Positions 37,461-49,451 of a DNA stretch of 64,000 nucleotides are shown here, piece after piece. Position numbers and translations under genes: made by a program. The notes under the pieces were generated by a model. That model was not told the origin of the DNA, ran no database searches, and worked only from the letters and a program-made list of their open reading frames with translations. Position 1 is the first letter of the stretch. The number at the start of each line of letters is the position of its first letter. Source of the DNA: Diphasiastrum complanatum (taxonomy: Eukaryota; Streptophyta; Lycopodiopsida; Lycopodiales; Lycopodiaceae); assembly GCA_029204225.1 (NCBI GenBank), contig CM055094.1, forward strand, positions 7,177,143 through 7,241,142, given 5' to 3'.

Positions 37461-37918
37461 GTACAGAAGAGTTCACCATAATCTTGATTTTACAGTAAGT
37501 AATCCAAGGAGCTATTGGCAAACTGTGATTGATTCATTGATATTGGTTTGGCATTCTATGAACATATATAATAGTATGGCAACATTGTTGCCATGATCTG
37601 TGCAGCGACAATGTCTAAATTATCCTGGAGATTCACATGTATGTGCATATATTTAAGCTGATGTATATGGTTAGAGGGACGGATGATTTGGGTTTTAACA
37701 CATCGATCTAAATAATTTACTTTCTTGTAGGATTTTAGTTTTTAAGCTCTTTGAAGGCTTGATTGCCCAAAAATGAAAAGGAATTTCTTGCAATCTTTTG
37801 TCAAAGCGTTATGTCAGAGTCTAGTGAGAATGCCTTTTATCATGGTGCAATTTGGTTTACAGCTTTCCTTTTACAGATCGTGTTTACATCAAAGCAAGTA
37901 TTCTTCTCTGAAACTTCC
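37461..37918 (+). other. Kelch 3' flank / probable 3' UTR
   Basis: Follows the kelch stop codon directly. No strong AATAAA is seen here. TTTTACAG near 37870 could act as an acceptor if the alternative donor at the stop codon is used. Confidence 0.4.
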
Positions 37919-38157
37919 AAGTGACTATGATGACACAACTAACAGTAGGAAATGATGAGTTTCTGGGGCTTGTTCTCTCCATATCACAGATGCTGCAAGT
38001 TGTGGTTTTCCCAAATGGGAAAGAAAAGGAGCTCTAGCTCGAACGGGGGATCTACCCACTGAACTCTACTCTCTTCGTGTGCCTAGAAGTGACATGGAGA
38101 GAACAAGCCCCAGAAACTCATCATTTCCTACTGTTAGTTGTGTCTTCAGAGTCACTT
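37919..38157. mobile_element. Foldback element with 63-bp terminal inverted repeats
   Basis: The left arm (37919-37983) and right arm (38093-38157) are almost exact inverted copies. For example GATGAGTTTCTGGGGCTTG on the left matches CAAGCCCCAGAAACTCATC on the right. The central ~110 bp are non-repetitive and contain no transposase. It is MITE-like. It sits about 460 bp after the kelch stop codon, possibly within the 3' UTR. Confidence 0.8.
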
Positions 38158-38379
38158 GTAAGTGTTAGAATTTTTTATTTACATAAATTTAAAAAAATAA
38201 ATTTTTGAAGTTCTTAATATTAAATTTTGTTGTTATGTATAAAATTAACTTAAATAGGTGAAATGATCTTACTAAGGATTTCATTCAATGTGATTTGGTC
38301 ATTATATTTTCATTGAAGTTAAGAATAGACGTATTCGTTAACTGAATTCAGTTATTTTCTGAATGTAGATAATTTAAAA

Positions 38380-38660
38380 TGATTGAGAAAATCGCAAATC
38401 CGGCTACACTCCCATACATGCAAATTTGTCATCAATTGAGTACTACACTCTTGGACATGAACTATCATAATAATTTAAGAGAAGCAAATGGAGGTTCCAA
38501 TGAACCAAGTAAAAATGTTGTCTTCTTCGAATCTCAAATTCCAACCTGAGACTTATCAGAGGGAGAAGGAGAAAAAGCCATTAGTAGTGAAAGATTGGCT
38601 CATGAAATCGAGCAGTTACTTTAATGTTCATGGTGTTCTCGAAGAGAAAAAGATTGAAAG
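38380..38660 (+). pseudogene. Chromovirus gag N-terminal fragment
   Basis: It starts near ATG 38378 with IEKIANPATLPYMQICHQL and, after a frameshift, continues MNQVKMLSSSNLKFQPETY, a Lys-rich stretch and YFNVHGVLEEKKIESV. These match the minus-strand gag at 15.9-16.18 kb residue by residue. The upstream leader is similar too. It is interrupted at 38660 by an LTR-like insertion. Confidence 0.75.
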
Positions 38661-39345
38661 TGTTGGATTTTTATCCTCTCCATCCCTATCTCTCTGCTAA
38701 TCTAGATCCATTCACTAGTTGTTATAACTACTTGTACAGTCGCATACTCTGTAGAAATACACTTGTTTTCTGACAGTATGCAGAAATACAAAGGAATAGA
38801 TTACAGTGTCCTGATGACTCAGCCACCCCTCGACTATTCAGCCTAGTCGCATCGACTCATCCGACATCGACTATTTGTCCGGATATCCGACATCGACTAT
38901 TCGACTTCACCAATTAGTCGTATGTCACTATCAACTCCAATAGTCGACTCGAACAATCGGCAGCTCATCAGTACCTTCATCACGATCAGACAGAATCTCT
39001 AACAGATTAAGATACTGACCGAAGGCAACTGCCAACAGCATGTAGTGCCTTAATTCTAATTGTTAAATTCAAATTAAATATTCTTTTAATTGGTTAGCCA
39101 TGTGTATATATTGAGCAACTTATCAGTTGCTCAGTTAGCTCAATCATCTATCTAGCTGATCAATCGAACATCCAGAGCACAATTTTTTGTTCCATAATCT
39201 AGGTCGTGTATATTGTGATTGAATGCTCATTTTATTCATGTTCAGATCGATTCTTGCTGAACTAATTCGTAGATTAAATTATTCATATGACTGATAGCCT
39301 ATGTCGATTTGTCGCTCTAATTTTCGCACCTAGTACGCTTTCAAA
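38661..39345 (+). mobile_element. LTR-like insertion
   Basis: It begins TGTTGGATTTTT within the gag frame, carries TGTATATATTGAGCAAC (TATA-like, about 39105) and ends near AAAACA before Ty3 RNase H sequence. The size, about 690 bp, fits a solo LTR. No matching copy or clean target duplication was found. It also contains several CGACTATT/GACTATTC words (38835-38930). Confidence 0.4.
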
Positions 39346-39349
39346 AACA

Positions 39350-39478
39350 TAAATGCCATTAGCATTTGAAAGCAAAAATTCATCGATCCTTACTTGCATT
39401 ATATGACACAAGAGAAAGAATTGTTTGTTATAATCCATGCACTTAAAAGCTGGAGACACTACTTGTATGGTATGTGAA
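39350..39478 (+). pseudogene. Ty3 RNase H fragment
   Basis: The sequence PLAFESK, then after a one-base shift LYDTRE and KELFVIIHALKSWRHYLYG matches the Ty3 RNase H region with the conserved Glu and the KxWRHYL end. It lies downstream of the gag fragment on the same strand; protease and RT are gone. Confidence 0.7.
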
Positions 39479-39479
39479 G

Positions 39480-40400
39480 AATAAAAAGTCTCCCAACTTG
39501 ACTATAGGGGTTGATGAAGTTTTTTATCTTCCTTGTACATTTACAAGTTGTAAATATCATTCTCTATCATGTACAAACTCGAGCTACATGACATGCACAA
39601 TGTCTAGAGGGTCATATTTGGACTATATTCACTTTGTTCCATTGTATATATCAAAGGTATGTGAATTGAGCACATGACCTTGTAGGATAGGTCGAGTTTG
39701 GGTTAGGTAGATCTAGATTTGTAGACATGCATAAAATTAGATGACATGCAAAGTCAGTTAGAGTGCATGCATGCAACATGCAATCAATGCATGCAACATG
39801 CAAGTCAGTATACATGATCTACACATGTCCAATTCATCTAGGGAGTCACATGCAAGGCATGCAAATATAGTAATGGACACATGCATGTAGTTTTGTACAT
39901 ATCTAGTTAAGAAATTGACATTTGGAGAAAGTAGGTAGAAGTTAGGTGCAATTTCTGCATGCAAGCTGTTAGGTGTCAATATGGTAGTAGTTTACACTTG
40001 AATAGGTGTAGGGAATGGATTGAATGCTAGTAGTACCACGAATTTATGCTCCCTCTATATATGTACATGAGGTTATCTTTCATTTCTAATGATGAATCAA
40101 GCTTTGGTAAGGTTATAATGTCAAAATTGGATCTCATTCTATTTTGCTTGTAATTGTATTCTCTCTCTAACTCGAGATTGGTGTCTTCTTCATACATTAT
40201 TTTGCTTATGTATTTTTCCTATTTGTGAGGAATTAGTGTGCTTTGATCTGCAACATTCTAGATTGTGCTCTAGCCGCAGATCTATTGGTAGATTGTAGTA
40301 TTACTCTGCAGGTGATCTGTGTGCCACCATAAGCATGGTAAAGATCATTCACACTTTTGGTGTGGCATCCCACACGTGTGAAGTTGCTAGATTTTTCACA
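39480..40400 (+). mobile_element. Probable Copia LTR ending at 40400
   Basis: The right end TTTTTCACA is followed by TGGTATCACAACC, a degenerate primer-binding site (40401-40413). Copia gag begins at 41183 on the same strand. The left boundary is not determined. The region has a TATA-like CTCTATATATGT near 40050 and a CACACGTGTG palindrome at 40371. Confidence 0.5.
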
Positions 40401-41182
40401 TGGTATCACAACCATACCATGCTTTGAATGCTACTAACAACAGGTGTATGAAGAATTTTCTGACAATTCAAGCTAGGAAGTTGTTTACCACTTTTTTGCT
40501 ATCTATTCTTGAATAGTTTTTGGATCAATGAGATTAGAATTGGTATTTTCAGGTCTGAATATAGTTGTATGGAATTCCGACTTTTCACACGTGTGAAAAT
40601 TAGAGTACTTCATTTCATTCTATTTTCTTGATGTTAGATCCAAAGGTAGTGACATTATAGCTTGCTAGAAAGCTAAAAGAGTCTACTTTCCATTGCAATC
40701 AGTTCCAAATCAATCTGATGACCCTAGTAGGAGTTATAAGCTCTTAAAGGAGAGTAGGGAGTGACCCAAAACCCGAGTGGACACTTTTTGGTTTGACCAT
40801 TTTGATTGCATGTTTCATCATTCACAGTTTGTGTAGTCAATCAAAGGTAGAATTGGCTAAGTTAAGATTCTGTTGTCATATTCACATCATTTCACACAAA
40901 GGGTTGTGTTTGAATTGCATGTGTGTTTCTAGAGTGTTTTTCATTCATTTGAAACTCGTGGTAAAATTTGACATCTGACTTGTAAGTGCTTCATCAAGAG
41001 ATAGAGTCTAGATCCAAATTCAAAGTGATTGATTTTCTGTTGTGAGCAAGAACTCACATAGCTGTTGCAAGATTTTACATAGGATTTGGTAGTACACCCA
41101 ATTGTTTTTGGTTCCTATAGTGAAAGAGTAGCAACAAATCAATTCCATTTTGTTGTCCAAATTACAAGGAGTCTTCACATTC

Positions 41183-41551
41183 ATGGCATCTGTAGAAGGT
41201 TTTTTCTTAGAAGCTAGTGAGATACTATCTACCTCTAACTATTCAGTTTGGAAGAATAGGATAGAATCTTTGTTGGTTCTATATGGTGTAATGGACATAG
41301 TATTGGGAATTGAAGTAGAACTTGAAGCTTGTGATGAGTCTCAAAGGTTCAAGAAGAGATCAAGAATTGCTCTTCATATTATTAAGTTGAACATCCCTAA
41401 AGGTTCATGTACCTCAGCCAAGCAGACTTGGGAAACCCTTAAGGACATCAACGATCCCAAGTCGTTTGACTTGAATACACCTTGTATAGCTGCCATTCTA
41501 TCATTGCAGCTCAACTACGTCCTGAGTACAATGAAATACTCAGTTAGATGA
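41183..41551 (+). pseudogene. Copia gag, N-terminal part
   Basis: From ATG 41183 the frame gives EASEILSTSNYSVWKNRIES, LYGVMDIVLG, RSRIALHIIKLNI and AKQTWETLKDI. These are the hallmarks of UBN2-type Copia gag proteins (W-K-x-R-I-E near the start and a W-E/D-T-L-K block). It diverges from the family after about residue 90 and stops at 41551. Confidence 0.75.
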
Positions 41552-42815
41552 CAAGCATTTATTGTAATTAGATACATGGATGCGGTGTCTAAATACATCA
41601 TCATAGCACACTCTATGTGATGCTCCATCTACAAGATGAATGATATTGAGCCTCCAAGTTACGCCTCCATTTTATCAGGCTGTAATGTATTCGTTGTTGT
41701 TCAAGATTTTACTGTAATATAGAAGCAACATGCTTACCATCTGTGTCTAACGTAGATGAATGAATATTGTGATTTGATTACACTCTAATTGCTTGTTCAC
41801 TCACTCTAATCAGAACATGGACTTCTATGACTCAGTTTTTGATCAGACGACATTACACAAGCATTCATTGACTACAATCTAGAATTTCATCCACTAAGGT
41901 ATGCAAATTCCTCAAAAGTAAACAAACTACTTATCATGAGAATTCTTGTGAGATCCACACAATCTCAAATAAATACTAGAGTATACAAATTTAGATTCTC
42001 AATTCATTCAAAAGATCGAGAATTACTCATCTCTTAAGAATCATCACATTTCTTTATAATCTTTTACTAACAATTAAGTATCAATTTATGATCCGTCAAT
42101 CATAAACATTTAGAATCTTATAATTCATCAAGCATAATTCACAGAATTCCAAAACCATACTTAATCATTGAAAGATATTGGAGTATATGTATAACATACT
42201 ACTCTGGTAATATAAGAACCATTCTGAAATCTTTTTCCCAAGGAAAATTACTGGATTTCAAAAATATTCTTCCAACCAGATTCTTAACTAGATTATGAGT
42301 TATCCAAATTCTACGATCAAGCAGATAATTAAAGATGGAAGGCATACCAAACCATTTTAACACATGTCTTTAACAACATAAAAGTTATACAATCACCTAG
42401 AACAACTTCTAGAGAATTCAAAGCTCCGTTGAATTCCAACTGAATTCAGTGATTATCCTTGATATATGTTAAACTTTGTCATCCAATATGAGCTCACTGG
42501 GATACAGTCAATAACTTGGGATATGTTTCTCATTCAAAAAATATTCTATATCAAGAATTTCCTATATTCTATGCACACAACTCTTATTGATAAATCCCAA
42601 TGACTCACAAATCATGTGTCTTATAAGCAATATAGATCTCAATAAACAGTTCCTGGTGAATTCTCTTCACACTGCTTATTTAGCCAACTAACTTTTAACC
42701 GGGAGTAATCATATAAGAGAAAGCTCCTCAAGATCTTGCTTACAAGGCAAATACAAAGGAAAACACATTACGGAGAAACCACCCAACCAAGAAAGCCTTA
42801 GCACGTATCACACTC
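41552..42815. other. Non-coding AT-rich DNA between gag fragments
   Basis: No frame or family is recognised. It includes the second copy of the short dispersed repeat (42735-42795, compare 15060-15118). It probably interrupts one gag gene or separates two. Confidence 0.4.
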
Positions 42816-42824
42816 AATTTGGCC

Positions 42825-43219
42825 AACTCCCAAATATCCTATGTTAGTACATGCAAAACCTCTAAGGATGCATTAGATTTGTTATCAAATCTCTATGAGA
42901 CTCATGATGTAACTACTAGATTACATATTAGAAGGAAGTTCTTTACTCTTAGCATGTCTGATTCTACTGCCATCACTTCTCACATCAACAACTCAAATCT
43001 TTATTGGATCAGTTATCAGCTATAGGATGTGCTATTCAAGAGGATGATGTAGTTATGGCCTTGCTTTCTTCTCTTCCAAAGTTGTATGAACACTTTATGG
43101 TGATGATCTCCACAAAACCCGACCTTACTCTTCAAAAGGTGATCGATCACTTACTTCAAGAAGAAATGCGGAGAAAGACCAGCAGCCTGTCTATCAAAGA
43201 TAAGTCCCTGGCTATTTGA
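42825..43219 (+). pseudogene. Copia gag, C-terminal part
   Basis: The frames read SKDALDLLSNLYETHDVTTR, LHIRRKFFTLSMSDS, then after a small shift EDDVVMALLSSLPKLYEHFM and LTLQKVIDHLLQEEMRRK. This is the second half of a UBN2 gag. Frameshift near 43000. It could be the continuation of the fragment at 41183, separated by about 1.3 kb of insertion. Confidence 0.75.
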
Positions 43220-43479
43220 TCCATTGCTCTTGCCTAAATCATAGTCTAATACATCTAGATCAAGATCTAACACTTAGAACTTGATAGATCATTGTGTTAA
43301 GCAATCAATAACTCTTAATGATTGTTTTGTACAATCATAATTGTCCTTTTTCTCTGAAAATTGACACATGATTCTAAGTTGCAACTTTCATTAGAGAAAG
43401 TGTCGGAAGCAGAGTAGATATTGAAGAATTGTACTTTGTAAAAATTTTCATTTAATATACAAAATCTCTCTGTATGTCT

Positions 43480-44250
43480 ATTGCCTATTGGCTTGTATAA
43501 ATTTGCATGCTTTTTGAATTTTTTTATAATTCGTCAATTTTGTATTATGATGAATTTGGATTTCTTCTGTAAAAGCATTACGAGCTTTGGATCCTCCAAT
43601 GCTCGGCTTGCATGGAATATTTCATGTTTTACTATCATTATCCTCATAACTAGCCAAGCTAGCACAAATATGAACATCTCCAAGAAGCACATTCCATCCT
43701 TTTTGTTAGCCATAACAAAAGCATCAAGCTTGAAAAGTCTACCTTGTCTATTGCCCCTAGCAACCAAGATTTCTTCCTTTGTAATGAAACAAGCATCACC
43801 ACCAAACTTTACCATATATCCTTTCTCTATCATTTGACCAACATTTAACAAATTCTTTGAAAGTGAAGGAATGTAAAGAACACCAACAAGTCTTGCTTTC
43901 CTATTAGTAGAGAGACAAATAGGAATTGAACCAATACCTTACACACACTCACCACCATTGGCCATGTGAATTGCTTTCTTGGCTCCATCATAAGTGACCA
44001 AAGAAGTAAAGCACTCCTTGTGACTAGTCATGTGTGAACTAGCTCCACTATCAATCCACCATGAATCTTTGTCACCTTCACCTGATATTAGACTTGAAGA
44101 ACACATCAAAAGAGAATCACCACCACCTAGATCCTCATCATTAAAAGTAAAGTTGATTTGCTTGCTACCTTCATCTCTTTGCTTCTTCAAACATTCATTA
44201 GCATTTATGCCTTTTGATTCCACATTAAGGCATTTTAGCTTAAAATTAGG
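43480..44250 (-). pseudogene. Copia protease and pre-integrase fragment
   Basis: Reading leftward from about 44223: SWWIDSGASSHMTSHKECF is the aspartic protease active site (D-S-G-A) of Copia. Then IHMANGGE, a stop, VLYIPSLSKNLLNVGQMIEK and GRLFKLDAFVM follow, the usual protease to pre-integrase passage. The opposite strand to the gag pieces beside it means it is a separate insertion. Confidence 0.8.
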
Positions 44251-45170
44251 GTTTTGACAAAATCACAAAAAAATGAATATCTCAAATTCTACAAGCAATT
44301 TCTAAAAACTTGATATATCATCTTGTAGCCTCCAATGAGACCTTCATAATGTACCAAATTTTTTCTAATTTCAGTAAACTAAGTGTCAGAATTGATCAAG
44401 TATATAACCCTATATTGAGTTTTGACCTACAAAAGATCAATTCTACACATGCAAAAATGCTGATTTTTTATTAGAAATCAATCTAGCATGCTCTAGCATT
44501 GGTAACTCCTCAAAATCCTTGCTAAAGATGGCTGATCCTTTCATAACATGAAGATATTTCACATGGATATGAGTGATCTTACACGTGTGTAGAACTGATC
44601 ACACATGTGAAAACATCAGTAGTAGGTGAGATCCCATTTGTAGTAGATATTTGTGCAAGTCCCTATAAATTAGAAAAATTGTCTCAAATCAAGGGAGGTG
44701 GCTATAAGTTAGGAATCTTGGACCATGTGCCATATTGATGATTATTGGTGGATCCTTTGATGAGTAGGCACTCTCACACATGCCAAATCAGCTGAGTAAG
44801 CATCAGCTCTTGTGTATATATGGTGGTTCATTTGGCCATAATTGACAATGAAGCAAGATCTTGGTTTTGGAGGCATATCTTGAGTATTCTCATATTTGTT
44901 TTGTGATTTTATGGTTCTATTGCTTTCTAACACTTTTGTACTTCACTCTCTGCTATAAGTTCGTATAGGTACTGTTATTCACACGTGTGAAGGCAGTAGG
45001 TCTCAAGTATAATCATTTGCTTGTTGTTCTTGCTAGATTTTTGATGGGAAATTGATCTAATTCTAGGTCTAATCATTGGTTGATTAGTAGATCAAGTAAT
45101 CTAGCTTCCAACACCTCTTGAGGATCTGATCTAGATCCATTCTTGGTTTTTATTTCTCTGAAATTTCACA
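44251..45170 (+). mobile_element. Probable LTR ending at 45170
   Basis: The end GAAATTTCACA is followed by TGGTATCAGTGTC, similar in layout to the LTR end at 40400. It carries two TCACACxTGTGA palindromes (44581, 44599) and TTCACACGTGTGAA at 44978. The left boundary is unclear and no coding part follows. Confidence 0.4.
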
Positions 45171-45180
45171 TGGTATCAGT

Positions 45181-48100
45181 GTCAAGACATTTATAAGCTA
45201 TGCTCAACAATAACAAACCCTAATATCTAAAATGAATAAAATGTACAAGAATCATCAAGCATTTGAGCAGTAAGCTTGGACAATCAATACTAACTTGGAG
45301 AGCAATTAGAAACCACACAAAGTTTTCAAGACAAATGTAGACTCTCGCCAATGTCGATAGACATTTGTGGGAGGCTGCAGTTGTCTTTTTACAAAACAGC
45401 TCATCACTTTGTGACTAAAAAAAGAAAAACAAAAAATAAAATGATTCACATAGGGACACTTTGCTAAAAGCTACGCTTCATGAAGGGCAAATTAACAAGC
45501 GTCGCTTGTCGAGTGGCATAATGACATTCTATTTTGTTGTCAGTTTGTGATGCTTTGTCATTGTTAAATGCATTACTAAACTTACTTTAGTGATGGGTCT
45601 TTTGTGACAACAAAAGCAATACTAACTTCATGTTTGCTTTGACAGGTGGGGCATTGCTAGAGGCTCAAAGTGTTGTTGTGACAATATTGTTAGAATTCCT
45701 ACCTAAATTCCACTTTTAATGATGACCTTTAAGTCTTCAAAAATACTCTATTTTTTTAATAGTCTACAAAAATACATAAAGTTCGGCCCAGTTTTTAGAA
45801 GTACATGAAATTTGGCATACTATGCAAAAATACAAGAGATTTGGCATAATTTGCAAAAAATGAACTAAGTTTTGGACATACCGAAAAATGCCAATCAATG
45901 TTGGTTGATAAAAATCTTGAGTTCCTAAAACAAAGTTTTAAGCAACCAAAAAATGTTGAAAGGTGTAAGTAGACAAAATTTCAAAAGGCCTAAGTCTTAA
46001 AAAATGCCAAAGCATTTTTTCCAACTTAGGAAAATTGCCATAATACAAGTCTTGGAATGCCGATCAACATAGATGCCAAAGAATGTTGATCGATATAAAT
46101 GTTGAAAAATGTTGACTCAAATGCCAAAAGCCCATTTGAGAAAAGAGGGAATGTCAATCTTTGACCAGTCAATGAAAATGTTGATTGGCATTTCCATGGT
46201 GCCACTCAAATTGGAGCCCTTCCTCTCACAAGTCTTTTTCCTATAAGGACTACTTTAGAAACAAATAGAAGACAAACTACCGAAATACACAAGATTTCAA
46301 TTCGACACAAAACTCACGTACAATCTTCAACGTCTACGTCAAATATCTACTATTTCTTGTACAAGGTATAATAATCCAAATCAATACTTTGTATATTAAT
46401 CTACTATATTTAGTATCAAGTACTTAACCTGGTAGCTATCATAAATCTTCAAGCACTTGTGCTATCTATTTGTACATGCATATGCATGGAAACAAATCGA
46501 GAGCTAAAGATCTGAATGATTGCAAGATGATCATGTATGGAATATAATGCATGATAATTTCATCATGATATAAACAAATATGCAAACAGGTCCATCAAAC
46601 AAGTAGAGACATAGAGAACTAGTGTTGAGTGTGCACAATAGATTTGGTTGTCTCAGTATTTTATTATTAGTCTTCAAACATATTTTAGAAGTTCGCGCAA
46701 CACATAAATGCTTTTAGTTAGTGTATACTGCAATTTCATTAATGAACAAATCACCTTTTAAAGATCATTCCAAAAATTCCTAATTCATGAAGTTGATTAT
46801 CAAATTCTCTTTATAAGTAATAAATTGTAGTTGATGAGCGATGCTTCTAGCACTAATTCTAGAGACGTTCCATCGATTCTAAGTTTTAGGTTATCAACAT
46901 CTATCAATGAAGTTAATGCCCCAAAAACGTCAAATAAAAGTACAATTAGGATCATAAATGGATTCGTTCAATCTACAAGAGTGATTGGTTGCATTACTGT
47001 CAACATCTCTATCAAAACTAGCACCTAGAATTGACACAATGTAGATCTATAAGCAAGAGCAATCTAAAGCAAAGTGTTAATGATTAAATGGGCCTGACAC
47101 GTATGAGACCCAACTTGGTGTATGGAAAGAGACCTCAGATAAAAGTACTAACATTTATTGAAACATTAGATCCACCAACATGGATGCAAATAGAGAGAGA
47201 TGCAAGCTTGATGCAAAATCCTCAAGATCTCTTCAAATTGTTGTTACCAAAATGAGCTCCAAATTGGACTATATACAAAAAGCTTGAGGCTTGGACTGAC
47301 CTGACCTATTTCACACATGTGTGAAAATACATCCACTTTTCATTTGGCTCCTCCTAAGGTCTCATACAAATCTATGGCCATCCAATCAAATTGCACCTAG
47401 GCATGATAAAAGCTAGAATCTAGGAAAATGCATTCTAACTTGGAAAATTTGCTAATTTGCCTTATTGGCTCTTAAGATTATGTACAAGCTAACCTAGGCC
47501 TATGCTTCACATGTGGGAATAGGCTCCACATGTGTGGAATGAAATTATGTACATAAATTTGGCCTAATCAAGCTATATTTTGCCATATTTTCACAAAAAA
47601 CATATCAATAGTTCAATGATGTGAAAGAAGCATTGTTGACACTATGAAGTATCATAATTTAATAAAGTCCCAATTCATAATAGCAACACTTTGGCTCAGA
47701 CTTACCTCGCAAATCTTAACCACAATGTTGTGCAGTGATGGTCTTGAGTATCAATCAGATCGATGCTATATGAGACAATACAGACAACCTTGGTTGTTGC
47801 TATGATCATCACACAATAATAATATAGTGATGGACAACCACCATTCAACAACACTTTAGATCTTAGAGGAAAATGGCACAAACATTGATGTTTTGTTGAT
47901 ATAAGTGTTGCATAGTGATCTCATGGGTGACATAAAAAAAATTACCATTTGAAGCACTTATAACCATGTTTACCTAGAAGTAACTACTCATAATAAAAAC
48001 TGAAACACTTCAATGCATATAAGATTTTAATTGTGCACAAAAATTAAACTTCACACCTGAACAATTTCAAAACAATCACCCTTTATCTCACATTTATTGG

Positions 48101-48860
48101 ACTCATTGATCATTTATTAGTTACTCGCTTATTCTACTTCTGAAATCTGATTTTGCTTACGTTTAGTGGATGAAATGTGAAGGATTTCGTATCATTCAAG
48201 TTCCAATCCATGTCCCTGATCTTTGGTTACATAAAGGAGCAAACCAACAATTCTGCCAATGTAGAAAAATCAACATCTACATACAAAATGAGATGCCAAC
48301 TCTAAGAGATACTGATCAAACATGACACAAAACATAAAATATACTTGTTGTCTGTACAATTATAGTACCCTACTGTATTTCACACATGTGGAACCAAAAT
48401 TAGCAAAATATGAGCATTCTACACACAAGATTGCAAGATATCATCAAGATAGTGCACCAATGAGTAGTAGAACCCAAAGAGAACTCATGTGTAGGCATGA
48501 AATGAGAGAGAAAAGAGAAAAGATCCCTTTCTCCACGAGTTACAACAATATATAGTAGGTCCATACCCTATTTGGCCACTTGACTTTCCCTTCAAAATGT
48601 AAACCCTACTATTTTTGGGTTTACCCAAAGTTCAAATTTGAATCTCTATCAAACTTGACTACTAACTTTCCCACACTTTCAAAAAGTGTTTATTGAATGT
48701 ATTTTAAACTAATATAACTTCAAAAAGTTTATCTCTAAGTGTAAAATGAGTTTTGGCCTCAATTGACAATTTACCAAAATATGACTAAACTTGTTGAAAT
48801 CTCTCACATGAAACTCTACTACGGATCGTAATCTATAAATGTTTGTGTAGGCTTTTTAGG
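45181..48860. other. Intergenic DNA without genes
   Basis: No protein similarity in any frame. The stretch 45715-46200 is rich in AAATGCCAA and ATGTTGATC words, probably a degenerate simple-repeat derivative. Palindromes of the TTCACACATGTGTGAA type occur at 47310, 47526 and 48381, hinting at further remnants of the retroelement family found at 40-45 kb. Confidence 0.45.
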
Positions 48861-49058
48861 CTCTTAGAATGTCCAAAAAACTAAGGTATAACACATCATT
48901 CTACCTGGATCTCCTAGCTCTTAGAATGTCCAAAAAACTAAGGTATAACACATCATTCTACCTGGATCTCCTAGAGATCCAGGTAGAATGATGTGTTATA
49001 CCTAGGAGATCCAGGTAGAATGATGTGTTATACCTTAGTTTTTTGGACATTCTAAGAG
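48861..49058. repeat. Tandem-plus-inverted repeat hairpin
   Basis: A 57-bp unit (48861-48917) is repeated exactly at 48918-48974. A 27-bp partial inverted copy follows (48975-49001), then a full 57-bp inverted copy (49002-49058). Inner and outer arms are identical as far as can be read, so the structure is young and folds into a strong hairpin. It interrupts the chromovirus 3' coding remnant. Confidence 0.9.
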
Positions 49059-49129
49059 TATTTACACCAAGAAGCATTTATGAATTATCTGTGAGAAATT
49101 GTGGATAGTTTTTGGACTATAGTTGCTTG

Positions 49130-49451
49130 TTTATTTAGCTTTTGAATTTTGATCTCCAGTGTAAGGTGATGATTCATCTAGTGGTTCATGTAAATTGCAT
49201 TTGCATGAAGGCGATGTTACTGGTTTGGAGAGAATCTGACCCAATTGAAAAATTTATCGCTTAGTGTACTTCTGAAATTTGATATAGTACTTCAAAGCAG
49301 AGATAAACAATTGGAAAATCATTCTATCTTTGAATACTTATTTGATATTTGAAGTCAGACTAAGGGTAATGATTTTTTGAATAAGTATGAAAGTTAAATT
49401 TTCAAACTTCTTGTCCATTCTTAGAACAAAACTTGTTTAAAGAGGGAAGAA
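49130..49451 (+). pseudogene. Chromovirus integrase tail and chromodomain remnant
   Basis: In one frame with several stops: NLTQLKNLSLSVLLKFD, then VLQSRDKQLENHSIFEY. This matches the integrase tail to chromodomain passage at 15.3-15.5 kb. The chromodomain itself is badly eroded. The polypurine tract AAAGAGGGAAGAA (49439-49451) precedes the LTR. Confidence 0.65.

Noticed and set aside
37773-37955. Possible eighth kelch exon
   Set aside because: The frame overlaps the left arm of the foldback element and lacks kelch motifs; only the unused-looking donor at the stop codon hints at it.
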